This document shows, piece by piece, positions 46,061 to 53,595 of a DNA stretch of 64,000 nt (its first letter is position 1; every line of letters begins with the position of its first letter). The position numbers were made by a program, and so were the translations under genes. The notes under the pieces are model-generated. The model was given only the letters and a program-made list of their open reading frames with translations. It did no database searches and was not told where the DNA came from. Source of the DNA: Candidatus Thiodiazotropha endoloripes (GTDB taxonomy: Bacteria > Pseudomonadota > Gammaproteobacteria > Chromatiales > Chromatiaceae); NCBI GenBank assembly GCA_001709035.1, contig LVKA01000011.1:62001-126000 (forward strand), written 5' to 3'.

Positions 46061-48276
46061 GTCGTTTACGTCTGGGCGGACTCTCAGTCGGCCTGCTGCT
46101 GATCCTGCTGCTGGTCAGCCTGCATCTGATGAGCAGCGCTGTGCAGAACTCCGCTGAGCTCAGTCGCTATTTCGTACCGCTGCTGATCTTCAACCTGGCC
46201 GGTATGTTTGTGCTGTTCGTGTTGATCACCTACAACTCGATCCGCTTGATACGCCAATATCTCAGGCACAGTGCAGGCTCCCGACTTACCCTGCGCATGG
46301 TGTTGATCTTCACTCTGATCGCGCTGACGCCGGTCGGTGTGGTCTACTACTACTCCTTCAGCTTTTTGCAGGGGGGTATCGACAGCTGGTTCGATGTGCA
46401 GATTGATCAGGCGATGGAGGATGCCCGGGAGCTGGGTCAGGCCTCCCTGGCGCTCAACCAGCGGGTCTGGCTGAAATATACCGAACAGCAGTTGCTGAGT
46501 ATCGCCGATACCTCCGAGTCGGCCCTTTCGCTGACTATTGCACGACTGCGTCAGCAGTCCGGCGCCCTGGAGTTGTCACTGAGTGATCCCGGTGGACAGA
46601 TTATCGCCTACTCCAATGCAGTGGCAGACGAGCTGGCGCCGGCCAAACCGGACGACTACATCATGCAGCGCCTGCGCGAGGGTAACAGCTATGTGGGTCT
46701 GGCGCGGGACAAGGATGAACTGATGATCCGGGTGGCGGTGGCCGATCCGCTGGGCAGACCGTTGATCATTCAGGGGCTCTACCCGGCATCGGAACGGGTC
46801 AGTGTGCTCTCGGAGAAGTTGGAGCTGGCCTACAACCGCTACAAGGAGCTCTCCTTTTTGCGCCAGTCACTAAAACGGAATTTCTCCCTGACCCTCTCTC
46901 TGGTATTGATCTTCGCGGTACTCTCTGCGGTTTGGGCCGCCTTCTTCTCCGCCCGTCGACTGGTTGCGCCGATTGCCAACATCGCGGCCGGTACCAAGGC
47001 GGTTGCCGGCGGTGACTACGATCGTCAGCTGCCGGTTCCCCGCCGTGCCGATGAGCTGGCCTTTCTGGTCGCCTCCTTCAATGCCATGACCCGGCGAATC
47101 CGTCAGGCGCGGGATCAGGCGGATCGAAGTCAGCGTGAGGTGGAAGGTCAGCGGGCCTATCTCGAGACCGTGTTGGCGCGACTCTCTTCCGGGGTGCTGA
47201 CCTTCGACGCGCAGCGTAAATTGCGTACCGCCAACCCGGCGGCAGGCAAGATTCTCGGGGTCAACATGAATCAGGTGGCCGGGGAGCCGATCGGCAACCT
47301 GGGCTTGGATTCTCCCATCCTGAGACAGTTTGCCGATGGGCTCGAGGCACCCTTGGGTGAGATGGAAAACGAGTGGCGGGGAGAGTTGACCATGTTCGGT
47401 GGGGAGGGGCGTAAAGTGCTGATCTGCCGGACCACGCCGTTTGCTCAACCGAATGGCCGAATCGGCCACATTGTGCTGTTTGATGATGTCACCGCGCTGA
47501 TCCGTGCTCAGCGCGATGCGGCCTGGGGTGAGGTGGCCAGACGTCTTGCCCATGAAATCAAAAATCCCCTGACCCCGATACAGCTGTCTGCCGAGCGATT
47601 GAGACATAAGTATCTCAAAAGTATGCCGGAGCAGGATGCCCAGGTCCTGGATCGGGCCACTCACACCATTGTGCAGCAGGTTGAAGCGATGAAGAGTATG
47701 GTGAATGACTTCTCGGAGTACGCCAAGCCGCCGCAGATGGCTGCCAAACCGGTAGAACTGGAGCACCTGGTTAGCGAGGTGTTTGATCTCTATCGGGGTA
47801 ACCAGAAGATCAAGTTTGATGTGGAGATGAGTGCCGAGCAGGCTCGTGTGGAAGCCGATCCGTTGCGTATCAGGCAAGTGGTGCATAATCTGCTGAAGAA
47901 TGCGGTTGAGGCACTTGAAGGTATCCCGGATGCTCAGGTGAGTCTGATCTCAAAAGTGGTGAAGCGGGATGAGCATCCCAACTATGAGTTGCGGGTACAG
48001 GATAATGGCCCTGGGATTCCCCAGGAGATGATGCAGCAGCTGTTCGAACCCTATGTTACAACCAAGCAGAAGGGTACCGGGCTGGGGTTGGCAATCGTCA
48101 AGAAGATTGTCGAGGAGCATGGCGGTATCATCTGGGCTGAGAATTGCGATAAGGGTGCCTGCCTGGTGATGCAGTTGCCAATGTTGGTGGCTGTTGACAC
48201 AAATCCAATTAGCCCTGTTGCCCCTGAAAATGCGCCAATCAAGGCGCGAGGAGAGAAGTTTGGTAGTTCCAAATGA
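46033..48276 (+). CDS. NtrY-like membrane sensor histidine kinase with repeat-derived C-terminus
   Basis: This 747-residue kinase has several membrane helices (near 13-33, 45-70, 85-110 and 280-302), a periplasmic sensor segment between the last two, HAMP (residues 303-360), PAS (about 375-480), HisKA with His507 in RRLAHEIKNPLTPIQLS, and HATPase with NLLKNAVEAL, DNGPGIP and GTGLGLAIVKKI. Residues 721-747 (VDTNPISPVAP onward) and the stop codon are encoded by the palindromic repeat at 48193-48451, so the native end was probably close to residue 720. It pairs with the NtrX-like regulator downstream. Confidence 0.9.
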   Translation: MVPMAPSTLSRLRLGGLSVGLLLILLLVSLHLMSSAVQNSAELSRYFVPLLIFNLAGMFVLFVLITYNSIRLIRQYLRHSAGSRLTLRMVLIFTLIALTPVGVVYYYSFSFLQGGIDSWFDVQIDQAMEDARELGQASLALNQRVWLKYTEQQLLSIADTSESALSLTIARLRQQSGALELSLSDPGGQIIAYSNAVADELAPAKPDDYIMQRLREGNSYVGLARDKDELMIRVAVADPLGRPLIIQGLYPASERVSVLSEKLELAYNRYKELSFLRQSLKRNFSLTLSLVLIFAVLSAVWAAFFSARRLVAPIANIAAGTKAVAGGDYDRQLPVPRRADELAFLVASFNAMTRRIRQARDQADRSQREVEGQRAYLETVLARLSSGVLTFDAQRKLRTANPAAGKILGVNMNQVAGEPIGNLGLDSPILRQFADGLEAPLGEMENEWRGELTMFGGEGRKVLICRTTPFAQPNGRIGHIVLFDDVTALIRAQRDAAWGEVARRLAHEIKNPLTPIQLSAERLRHKYLKSMPEQDAQVLDRATHTIVQQVEAMKSMVNDFSEYAKPPQMAAKPVELEHLVSEVFDLYRGNQKIKFDVEMSAEQARVEADPLRIRQVVHNLLKNAVEALEGIPDAQVSLISKVVKRDEHPNYELRVQDNGPGIPQEMMQQLFEPYVTTKQKGTGLGLAIVKKIVEEHGGIIWAENCDKGACLVMQLPMLVAVDTNPISPVAPENAPIKARGEKFGSSK

Positions 48277-48451
48277 ACGACGAGCAACGCGAAGTGACGC
48301 ATTTTCAGGGGCGACCCGGAGGGCTGGGGCTATTTTTCCGCCCAGCGGCGTTATCATTCGCTCATGTAGAATAACTACACGACGCTCATTCTGCCTTGCT
48401 GGGCGAAAAAAGAGTCCCAGCAGTGCCGATTGGATTCGTGTCAACAGGCCC
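48193..48451 (+). repeat. Dispersed palindromic element inside the ntrY-ntrX operon
   Basis: The roughly 259-base element has inverted ends (GTTGACACAAATCCAATTAG at 48193 and its near-complement ending at 48445; 21 of 25 bases match), a perfect 15-base inner pair GCCCCTGAAAATGCG / CGCATTTTCAGGGGC (48220-48234, 48298-48312), and a 26-base stem at 48320-48346 / 48398-48424. Its right half is repeated, inverted, at 29891-30020, and its ends at 16432-16463 and 17988-18038. It codes the kinase C-terminus and ends about 15 bases before the regulator ATG. No transposase gene is present. Confidence 0.85.
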
Positions 48452-48465
48452 TGGGAGAGTCAAGT

Positions 48466-49836
48466 ATGAGTAAGGCCTACATCCTTGTGGTGGATGATGA
48501 GCCGGACATTCGCAATCTTGTCAAAGAGATTCTGCAGGATGAGTCCTATGAGGTTTCCATGGCGGAAGATGGCAAGAGTGCACGACAGGCTCTGCGGGAG
48601 CGTCGGCCGGAGTTGATCTTGCTCGATATCTGGATGCCGGATATGGATGGCATCACACTGCTCAAAGAGTGGGGTGAGGATGACGTGCTGCCCTGTCCGG
48701 TGATCATGATGTCCGGTCACGGCACGGTGGAGACGGCGGTGGAAGCGACCCGGCTCGGTGCCTATGACTTTCTTGAGAAGCCTCTCTCTCTGGCCAAGCT
48801 GCTACTCACTGTGGAGCGGGCGCTGGAGGCTGAGCAGCTCAAACAGGAGAACGTCGGGCTGCGCAAGCATGTCCACGCGGTACATGAACCGACCGGTAGA
48901 AGTACCGTGATGCAACGTCTCAGAGAGCAGGTGAAGCGTATCGCCCAGCACGATACCTGGGTGCTGGTGACCGGTGAGCCGGGCAGTGGCCGGGAGACCC
49001 TGGCCCGCTATCTGCACTCGCAAAGTCTGCGTCGTGACCGTCCCTTCGTAGAGGTCAATGTCAGTGCCATCGTCAAGGGCAATGCCGCCCAGGAGCTGTT
49101 CGGCAGCGAAGAGGATGGGCGCATCCACTACGGCAGGCTGGAGCAGGCCGTGGGCGGTACCCTGTTTCTCGATGAAGTGACGGACATGGATCTGGAGGCC
49201 CAGTCGCAGCTGGTAGGCGCTCTGGACACCGGACGCTTCATGCGGGTCGGTGGCAGCGAGCCGGTGAGTATCGATGTGCGTATCATCGCTGCCACTCAGC
49301 ACAACCTGGAAGAGGCGGTGCAGGGCGGCACCTTCCGCGAGGATCTCTTCTATCATCTGAATGTCGTACCCCTGCATGTGCCGCCGCTGCGGGAGCATGC
49401 GGAGGATGTGCCGGAGCTGCTCAACTTCTACGTGGACTGGTATGTAACCCATGAGAAACTGCCCTACCGGCACTTCAACGTGGGCGCCCAGAACACCCTG
49501 CGCAACCACCCCTGGCATGGCAATGTGCGGGAGCTGAAAAACCTGGTGCAGCGGTTGTTGATCCTGGGTGCCGGCAGCGAGATCTCCCAGGAAGAGGTGG
49601 AGTCGTCGATGGGTGCACCGGAGCTGGGTGGCTCTCTGGTCGGTCCGGAATCCCCGGTCTCCCTGGATCAGCCTCTGCGTCAAGCCAGAGAGGAGTTCGA
49701 AAAGGTCTACCTGGAGTATCAACTCAAGCAGCACGAAGGCAATATCTCACGCATGGCGAAAGAGGTGGGCATGGAGCGGACACATCTCTATCGCAAGCTC
49801 AAGTCGTTGGAGATTGAGTTCAAGGATAAGCGCTGA
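48466..49836 (+). CDS. NtrX-like response regulator with degenerate AAA+ domain
   Basis: This 456-residue protein has a receiver (Asp10, Asp11, phospho-acceptor Asp54, Lys105), a sigma-54-activator-type AAA+ domain (about 145-385) and a Fis-type helix-turn-helix (HEGNISRMAKEVGMERTHLY). Two key AAA+ features are altered: Walker A reads GEPGSGRE with Arg176 in place of Lys, and the segment after ELFG (residues 214-224) is about 8 residues short and lacks GAFTGA. Walker B FLDE is intact. It likely acts without sigma-54 activation. The ATG at 48466 follows GGGAG near the repeat end. Confidence 0.9.
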   Translation: MSKAYILVVDDEPDIRNLVKEILQDESYEVSMAEDGKSARQALRERRPELILLDIWMPDMDGITLLKEWGEDDVLPCPVIMMSGHGTVETAVEATRLGAYDFLEKPLSLAKLLLTVERALEAEQLKQENVGLRKHVHAVHEPTGRSTVMQRLREQVKRIAQHDTWVLVTGEPGSGRETLARYLHSQSLRRDRPFVEVNVSAIVKGNAAQELFGSEEDGRIHYGRLEQAVGGTLFLDEVTDMDLEAQSQLVGALDTGRFMRVGGSEPVSIDVRIIAATQHNLEEAVQGGTFREDLFYHLNVVPLHVPPLREHAEDVPELLNFYVDWYVTHEKLPYRHFNVGAQNTLRNHPWHGNVRELKNLVQRLLILGAGSEISQEEVESSMGAPELGGSLVGPESPVSLDQPLRQAREEFEKVYLEYQLKQHEGNISRMAKEVGMERTHLYRKLKSLEIEFKDKR

Positions 49837-49839
49837 AAT

Positions 49840-50290
49840 CCCGATTCATACACAGGGGATGTGGGTACGCTGATTGCGTTCGATGGCCCCACTTAAATCG
49901 ACGTGAATGGTGTCATTCTCAGTTATGCCTGGAATCTTGACGATGACGCCACCGGCTCTACAACCTTTCTCTGTGAACGATATCGACAACGTCACCATCG
50001 GACTGCTGGTCACCGGTGAGTTTAGGGTAACCGGTAGTGACATATGCTGACAGAGATAACACATCAATCGCGGGATATTCCAGTGTCGATAAGGATCAGT
50101 CGAGTTTCATCAACAACAGCTGGCTCGATGTTCACGGTGCCGGAGCCCAGTGCAGTGATCAGAAAGGTGGCGACTCCAGGGCCTATACCTATGTTACGGA
50201 TGGCTAATGATTCGGTATCAGTCCCCAGGGGGGATGCTACCCGTATGTATAACTGTGTATGCCTGGCCAGGGATGCACTTCAAAGCGCCT
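49840..50290 (+). pseudogene. Decayed PKD-domain protein gene
   Basis: In frame from about 49843 the sequence reads like a PKD domain (SYTGDVGTLIAFDG, then a TAA at 49894-49896, then VNGVILSYAWNLDDDATG). After frame changes it ends with HGAGAQCSDQKGGDSRAY, then a stop near 50205, then PRGDATRMYNCVC in another frame. From memory these segments resemble the tail GAQRSDPK...GPQGD...YNYVR of some secreted proteins. It has an in-frame stop and at least one or two frameshifts and is not functional. Confidence 0.55.
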
Positions 50291-50380
50291 TGTTGATAAA
50301 CGAGATGTACTCCCGCGAACAAAAAACGCTCGATACATAGTGGAAAGTATCAGTGTAGTGAATAGCTTGGTCATATAGCT

Positions 50381-50406
50381 CCCCTCTCCCCTTGTGGGAG
50401 AGGGGG
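50381..50406. repeat. CCCTCTCCC palindromic repeat
   Basis: CCCCTCTCCC and GGGAGAGGGG form a near-perfect hairpin with a short loop. It is related to the copies at 50499-50538 and 63238-63262. Between the two local copies lies about 100 bases without recognisable genes. Confidence 0.7.
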
Positions 50407-50484
50407 CGATAGCAGCGCTATCCTATCGTTCAGCAATCTGTAGTTGTTGTTGATGGGTAGGTGTGATTTGCACCGATACAGCAA

Positions 50485-50540
50485 AAACGCTTCGCGTACA
50501 CCCTCTCCCCAACCCCTCTCCCGTAAAGGGAGAGGGGCTT
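50485..50540 (-). repeat. CCCTCTCCC palindromic repeat with conserved flank
   Basis: The 56 bases run from AACGCTTCGCGT through two CCCTCTCCC words and a GGGAGAGGGG hairpin arm. The complement of 63236-63291 matches almost base for base, so this is a dispersed REP-like element, present here in the opposite orientation. It ends about 20 bases after the M48 gene stop and may act as a terminator or RNA stabiliser. Confidence 0.75.
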
Positions 50541-50559
50541 TCAGGCTTGGTGTCTGTTT

Positions 50560-51420
50560 TTATTCATGACCTTGATCGTCAGCCGCCAGGTTAAGCCAGT
50601 CAGGAAAGTCCAGGGGAAGCGGCGTGGCTTGCGCCTCTGTTGTCGAATGGGCGAGCTCTCTGCCAAAAGCATGGATATGTTGAATGCGCTTTTCCGACAG
50701 CGGGTGGGTGCTGAAAAACTCCGGTAGTTTCATTGCGCCTTCGGCCTCCTGCAGGACCTCGAACAGCTGGTCTGCGCCCACTACATTGCCATAAAGTGCC
50801 ATCAGAGTCTTGAGTGCGGTTTTGTCCGACTCGCGCTCCTGATCCCGGCTGAAGGTCAGTGAGGTGACCAGGCCTGTGTTGCTGACGATCTGGTCGGCCA
50901 TCTTGTCACCCATTGTGCCGCTGAGCATGGAGAGGGCCAGCCCGATAACAACCCCACGCCCAAGACTGCGGATCGGGTGACGGTGTTTGACATGGGCAAT
51001 CTCATGGGCGAGCACCATGACCAGTGCATTTTCGTTCGGCAGTTTTTCTAGTAGACCGCGAAACATATAGACATGACCACCGAGTGTGGCGAAGGCATTG
51101 ACAGTGTCGTCATCCACATAATGAACAGTGATCGTCATCTCTTCCGGTAATGACTGAGCTTTGACTATCTGTTCGGTCAGTGCTTCGAGATAACCCTGCA
51201 TGGGGCCAGGGTCCGATTCCGCCAGCAGTTCCTTCGAGGCAATCCGCTGCTCAACTTCGAAGGGAATGTGATGGGCCAGTTTGTCGGCGAAAAAACCCAG
51301 TAAAAGAACAGCTGCCACTATCAGACCAAGCACCCCGGCTGTGAGCATGAAGAACTCTTTTAACGGGTGTTGTTTGCTGGTATTGATCCCTTCAGGAATC
51401 TGTGGGTTGCTGTATTTCAT
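50560..51420 (-). CDS. M48 family membrane-anchored metalloprotease
   Basis: This 286-residue protein has an N-terminal membrane helix (about residues 25-47, LTAGVLGLIVAAVLLLGF) and an M48 peptidase domain with zinc motif HEIAHVKHRHP and the downstream third ligand in ERESDKTAL, plus the STHPLSEKRI segment. The catalytic site should face the periplasm. It forms an apparent operon with two YbjQ-like genes upstream (gap of 8 bases). The HtpX/BepA-type role in protein quality control is likely but unproven. Confidence 0.88.
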   Translation of the reverse strand: MKYSNPQIPEGINTSKQHPLKEFFMLTAGVLGLIVAAVLLLGFFADKLAHHIPFEVEQRIASKELLAESDPGPMQGYLEALTEQIVKAQSLPEEMTITVHYVDDDTVNAFATLGGHVYMFRGLLEKLPNENALVMVLAHEIAHVKHRHPIRSLGRGVVIGLALSMLSGTMGDKMADQIVSNTGLVTSLTFSRDQERESDKTALKTLMALYGNVVGADQLFEVLQEAEGAMKLPEFFSTHPLSEKRIQHIHAFGRELAHSTTEAQATPLPLDFPDWLNLAADDQGHE

Positions 51421-51428
51421 GAGGCTTT

Positions 51429-51878
51429 TTATTGATCTGTCTTCAAAGCGGTACCGTAGGCCAGAACTTCGACAGAACCGATACTGTTGCCTCGTCCCTT
51501 ATGAATGCTGGAAGTCTCCAGCTTAACGTTGAAGACGATGTCAGCATGGAGTTTTTCAGCCTCCGCCTTCATGCGCAATATGGCTTCCCGTCTGGCACGA
51601 TCGACCAGGCTCTCATAGGAGGTGACCCGGCCACCTACCAAATTTCTCAGTGTGGCAATGAAGCGTTTGAAATAGTCCACCGAGACCACCACACTGCCAC
51701 TGACCAAGGCTGCATCTCTACTGCCTTCATTCATCGGGGGAAAGCGGGAGGTGACTGCCGGTATATGACGCAGTGTATTCTCCCTGGCGATTATGGATTT
51801 GTAATGCCTGCTTTCAGCGTAGCTGCCGAAGCCATATCCCAATGCCAGCAGGGTGACCAGAATAATCAGATCGATCAT
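51429..51878 (-). CDS. Membrane-anchored YbjQ/UPF0145-like protein
   Basis: This 149-residue protein has an N-terminal membrane helix (IDLIILVTLLALGYGFG) and a C-terminal YbjQ-like domain (ARREAILRMKAEAEKLHADI, VEVLAYGTALK). The family is small and beta-rich and its role is unknown. It lies between a second YbjQ protein and an M48 protease, with gaps of 4 and 8 bases. Confidence 0.78.
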   Translation of the reverse strand: MIDLIILVTLLALGYGFGSYAESRHYKSIIARENTLRHIPAVTSRFPPMNEGSRDAALVSGSVVVSVDYFKRFIATLRNLVGGRVTSYESLVDRARREAILRMKAEAEKLHADIVFNVKLETSSIHKGRGNSIGSVEVLAYGTALKTDQ

Positions 51879-51882
51879 GCTT

Positions 51883-52200
51883 TCACTCCAGGACTACAGC
51901 AGTTCCATAGGCGAACAGTTCAGCCGCCCCGGCGGCAACGCTCGAAGTGGAAAAACGTACATTGAGAACCGCATTGGCGCCCACGGCTTCCGCCTGTTCG
52001 ATCATCCGTTCCATCGCCTCGGCGCGGGACTCCTGAAGCAGTTCCGTATAACCTTTCAGCTCACCACCAAAAATGTTTTTCAGGCCGGCCATGATATCCC
52101 GCCCGACATGTTTGGCGCGTACAGAGCTGCCCTGAACCAGGCCCAGGTGCTGCACGATCCGCTTGTCCGGGAGAATCTCGATATTCGTCACTATCATCAT
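51883..52200 (-). CDS. YbjQ family protein (UPF0145)
   Basis: This 105-residue soluble protein matches YbjQ throughout: MIVTNIEILPDKRIVQHLGL start, GYTELLQESRAEAMERM, and GANAVLNVRFSTSSV. YbjQ proteins form pentamer-like rings; their function is unknown. It is the first gene of the YbjQ-YbjQ-M48 set. Confidence 0.88.
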   Translation of the reverse strand: MMIVTNIEILPDKRIVQHLGLVQGSSVRAKHVGRDIMAGLKNIFGGELKGYTELLQESRAEAMERMIEQAEAVGANAVLNVRFSTSSVAAGAAELFAYGTAVVLE

Positions 52201-52380
52201 CGTTCCTTATTGAAGTGCTATGAATGCGGGGTTTAAGACCTGCACATAGATTGCCTGCTGGAGGTTTCAATTGCCATCAATTAATTAAACTGCAATTAAT
52301 TGAGTGGTTGAATGGGTGTGAAACGAGACGAATTTGTCTAGGGCCTGTTAAAGGCTCTGCTCTATCGGAGTAACGGCAGG

Positions 52381-53595
52381 TTATGACTCAATCTCATCGG
52401 TAAGTGATTGCCATTGATCCAGTTGGTCCAGCATGCCGAGCGTCTGCAGGTACTCCCTGTCCAGCGGTGAGGTTTCCGCTGTCTCTGTGCCATGCTGGTG
52501 AATCAATGCATTGGCAGTATGTACGATGGTCAGAGGGCTGAATGTCTTTTCGGCTTGCAATGAAGGCAGGTTGTGCAGTGCCACGGCTTCGACCACAGAT
52601 TCGGGTAATCCCCACAGCCCCAGCAGATAGGCGCCAACCGTGCCGTGTGTTGCGCCGAAGATATCAACTTCAGCGCTGGTGCGGGATTGCTGTTGATCTA
52701 TCAGTAGCGACTCCATTCGGCTGTAATCCTCAGGCAGGTTAAGCGCCAGGATCAGCTTACCGATATCGTGCAGCATTCCAGCCAGCAGACAATCCTCAAT
52801 GAGGGTTTTCTCCATCCCCTGCAGATTGGCGATCTGTTTGGCGAGTGATCCGACTTTCATACTGTGAGCCCAGAGTGAATCGAGGGAGAACTCTTTGGTC
52901 GACAATTTGTCCTGATCAAACTGTTGGAAGATACCGATGGAAAGCACCAGGGGTTTTAATATCTCCATGCCCAGCAGAGAGGCAGCATCGACAGGATTGG
53001 AGATGTGCCGGCCAAGTCCGAAAAAGGCTGAGTTGACCAGTTGCAGGGTTTTTACCGTCATTGCCGGGTCTTTGGCAATCAGTCTGCCGATGTCAGCGAC
53101 GGCTGTGTTGGGATCCTGGATCAGACTGACCAGCTCATTGTAGATGGTCGGCAGACTGGGTAGTGCCCGCATTCCTGAGATCAGTGACTTCAGTTCACTC
53201 TTGCCAAGCAGGTCGCGTAAAGAAAAGGCTCGTACCAAGGTGGCCTTGAGTACTTCCACTTCGCAGGGTTTGTTCAAATACTGATGGGCAGGCCCCACGG
53301 TTTTCATCACTGTCTCCTGATCGGATTGACCGGAGAGTACAATGCGCACCACATGGGGATGGTTCTGCGCAATACGATCCAATAACTGTGCTCCATCCAT
53401 ACCAGGCATCCGCATGTCGGTGATCACCGCATCGATATGGGTCTCTTCGGCTTTGCTCAACGCCTCCTGACCGCTGTCGACAAACAGCATGTCCCACTGT
53501 TTTCGATAGGCCCGCAGACTGCGTCTGAGACCGGAGAGAATGTTACCTTCATCGTCTACGAACAGAATTCGTTTCTTATCCTCTGAATAGTTCAA
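52381..53595 (-). CDS. Response regulator with HDOD domain
   Basis: This 404-residue protein has a receiver (VDDEGN, phospho-acceptor Asp in VITDMRMPGMDG, Lys in LNKPCEVE) and a HDOD domain (about residues 145-330; SLPTIYNELVSLI, LLAGMLHDIGKLI with an HD-like pair). HDOD output domains control signalling or cell cycle without known enzymatic activity. The ATG overlaps the stop of the hybrid kinase (ATGA), so the two are a cognate pair. Confidence 0.88.
   Translation of the reverse strand: MNYSEDKKRILFVDDEGNILSGLRRSLRAYRKQWDMLFVDSGQEALSKAEETHIDAVITDMRMPGMDGAQLLDRIAQNHPHVVRIVLSGQSDQETVMKTVGPAHQYLNKPCEVEVLKATLVRAFSLRDLLGKSELKSLISGMRALPSLPTIYNELVSLIQDPNTAVADIGRLIAKDPAMTVKTLQLVNSAFFGLGRHISNPVDAASLLGMEILKPLVLSIGIFQQFDQDKLSTKEFSLDSLWAHSMKVGSLAKQIANLQGMEKTLIEDCLLAGMLHDIGKLILALNLPEDYSRMESLLIDQQQSRTSAEVDIFGATHGTVGAYLLGLWGLPESVVEAVALHNLPSLQAEKTFSPLTIVHTANALIHQHGTETAETSPLDREYLQTLGMLDQLDQWQSLTDEIES

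Noticed and set aside
46870-47886. 338-residue minus-strand open frame opposite the NtrY-like kinase
   Set aside because: It is antisense to a well-supported kinase with conserved H and N boxes.
50044-50340. 98-residue plus-strand open frame
   Set aside because: It lacks a ribosome site and crosses the decayed PKD-type gene in a different frame; only its tail overlaps the relic's motif.
52341-52351. GGGCCTGTTAA word
   Set aside because: It matches the first 11 bases of the dispersed repeat end but nothing beyond, so chance or a decayed end cannot be told apart.
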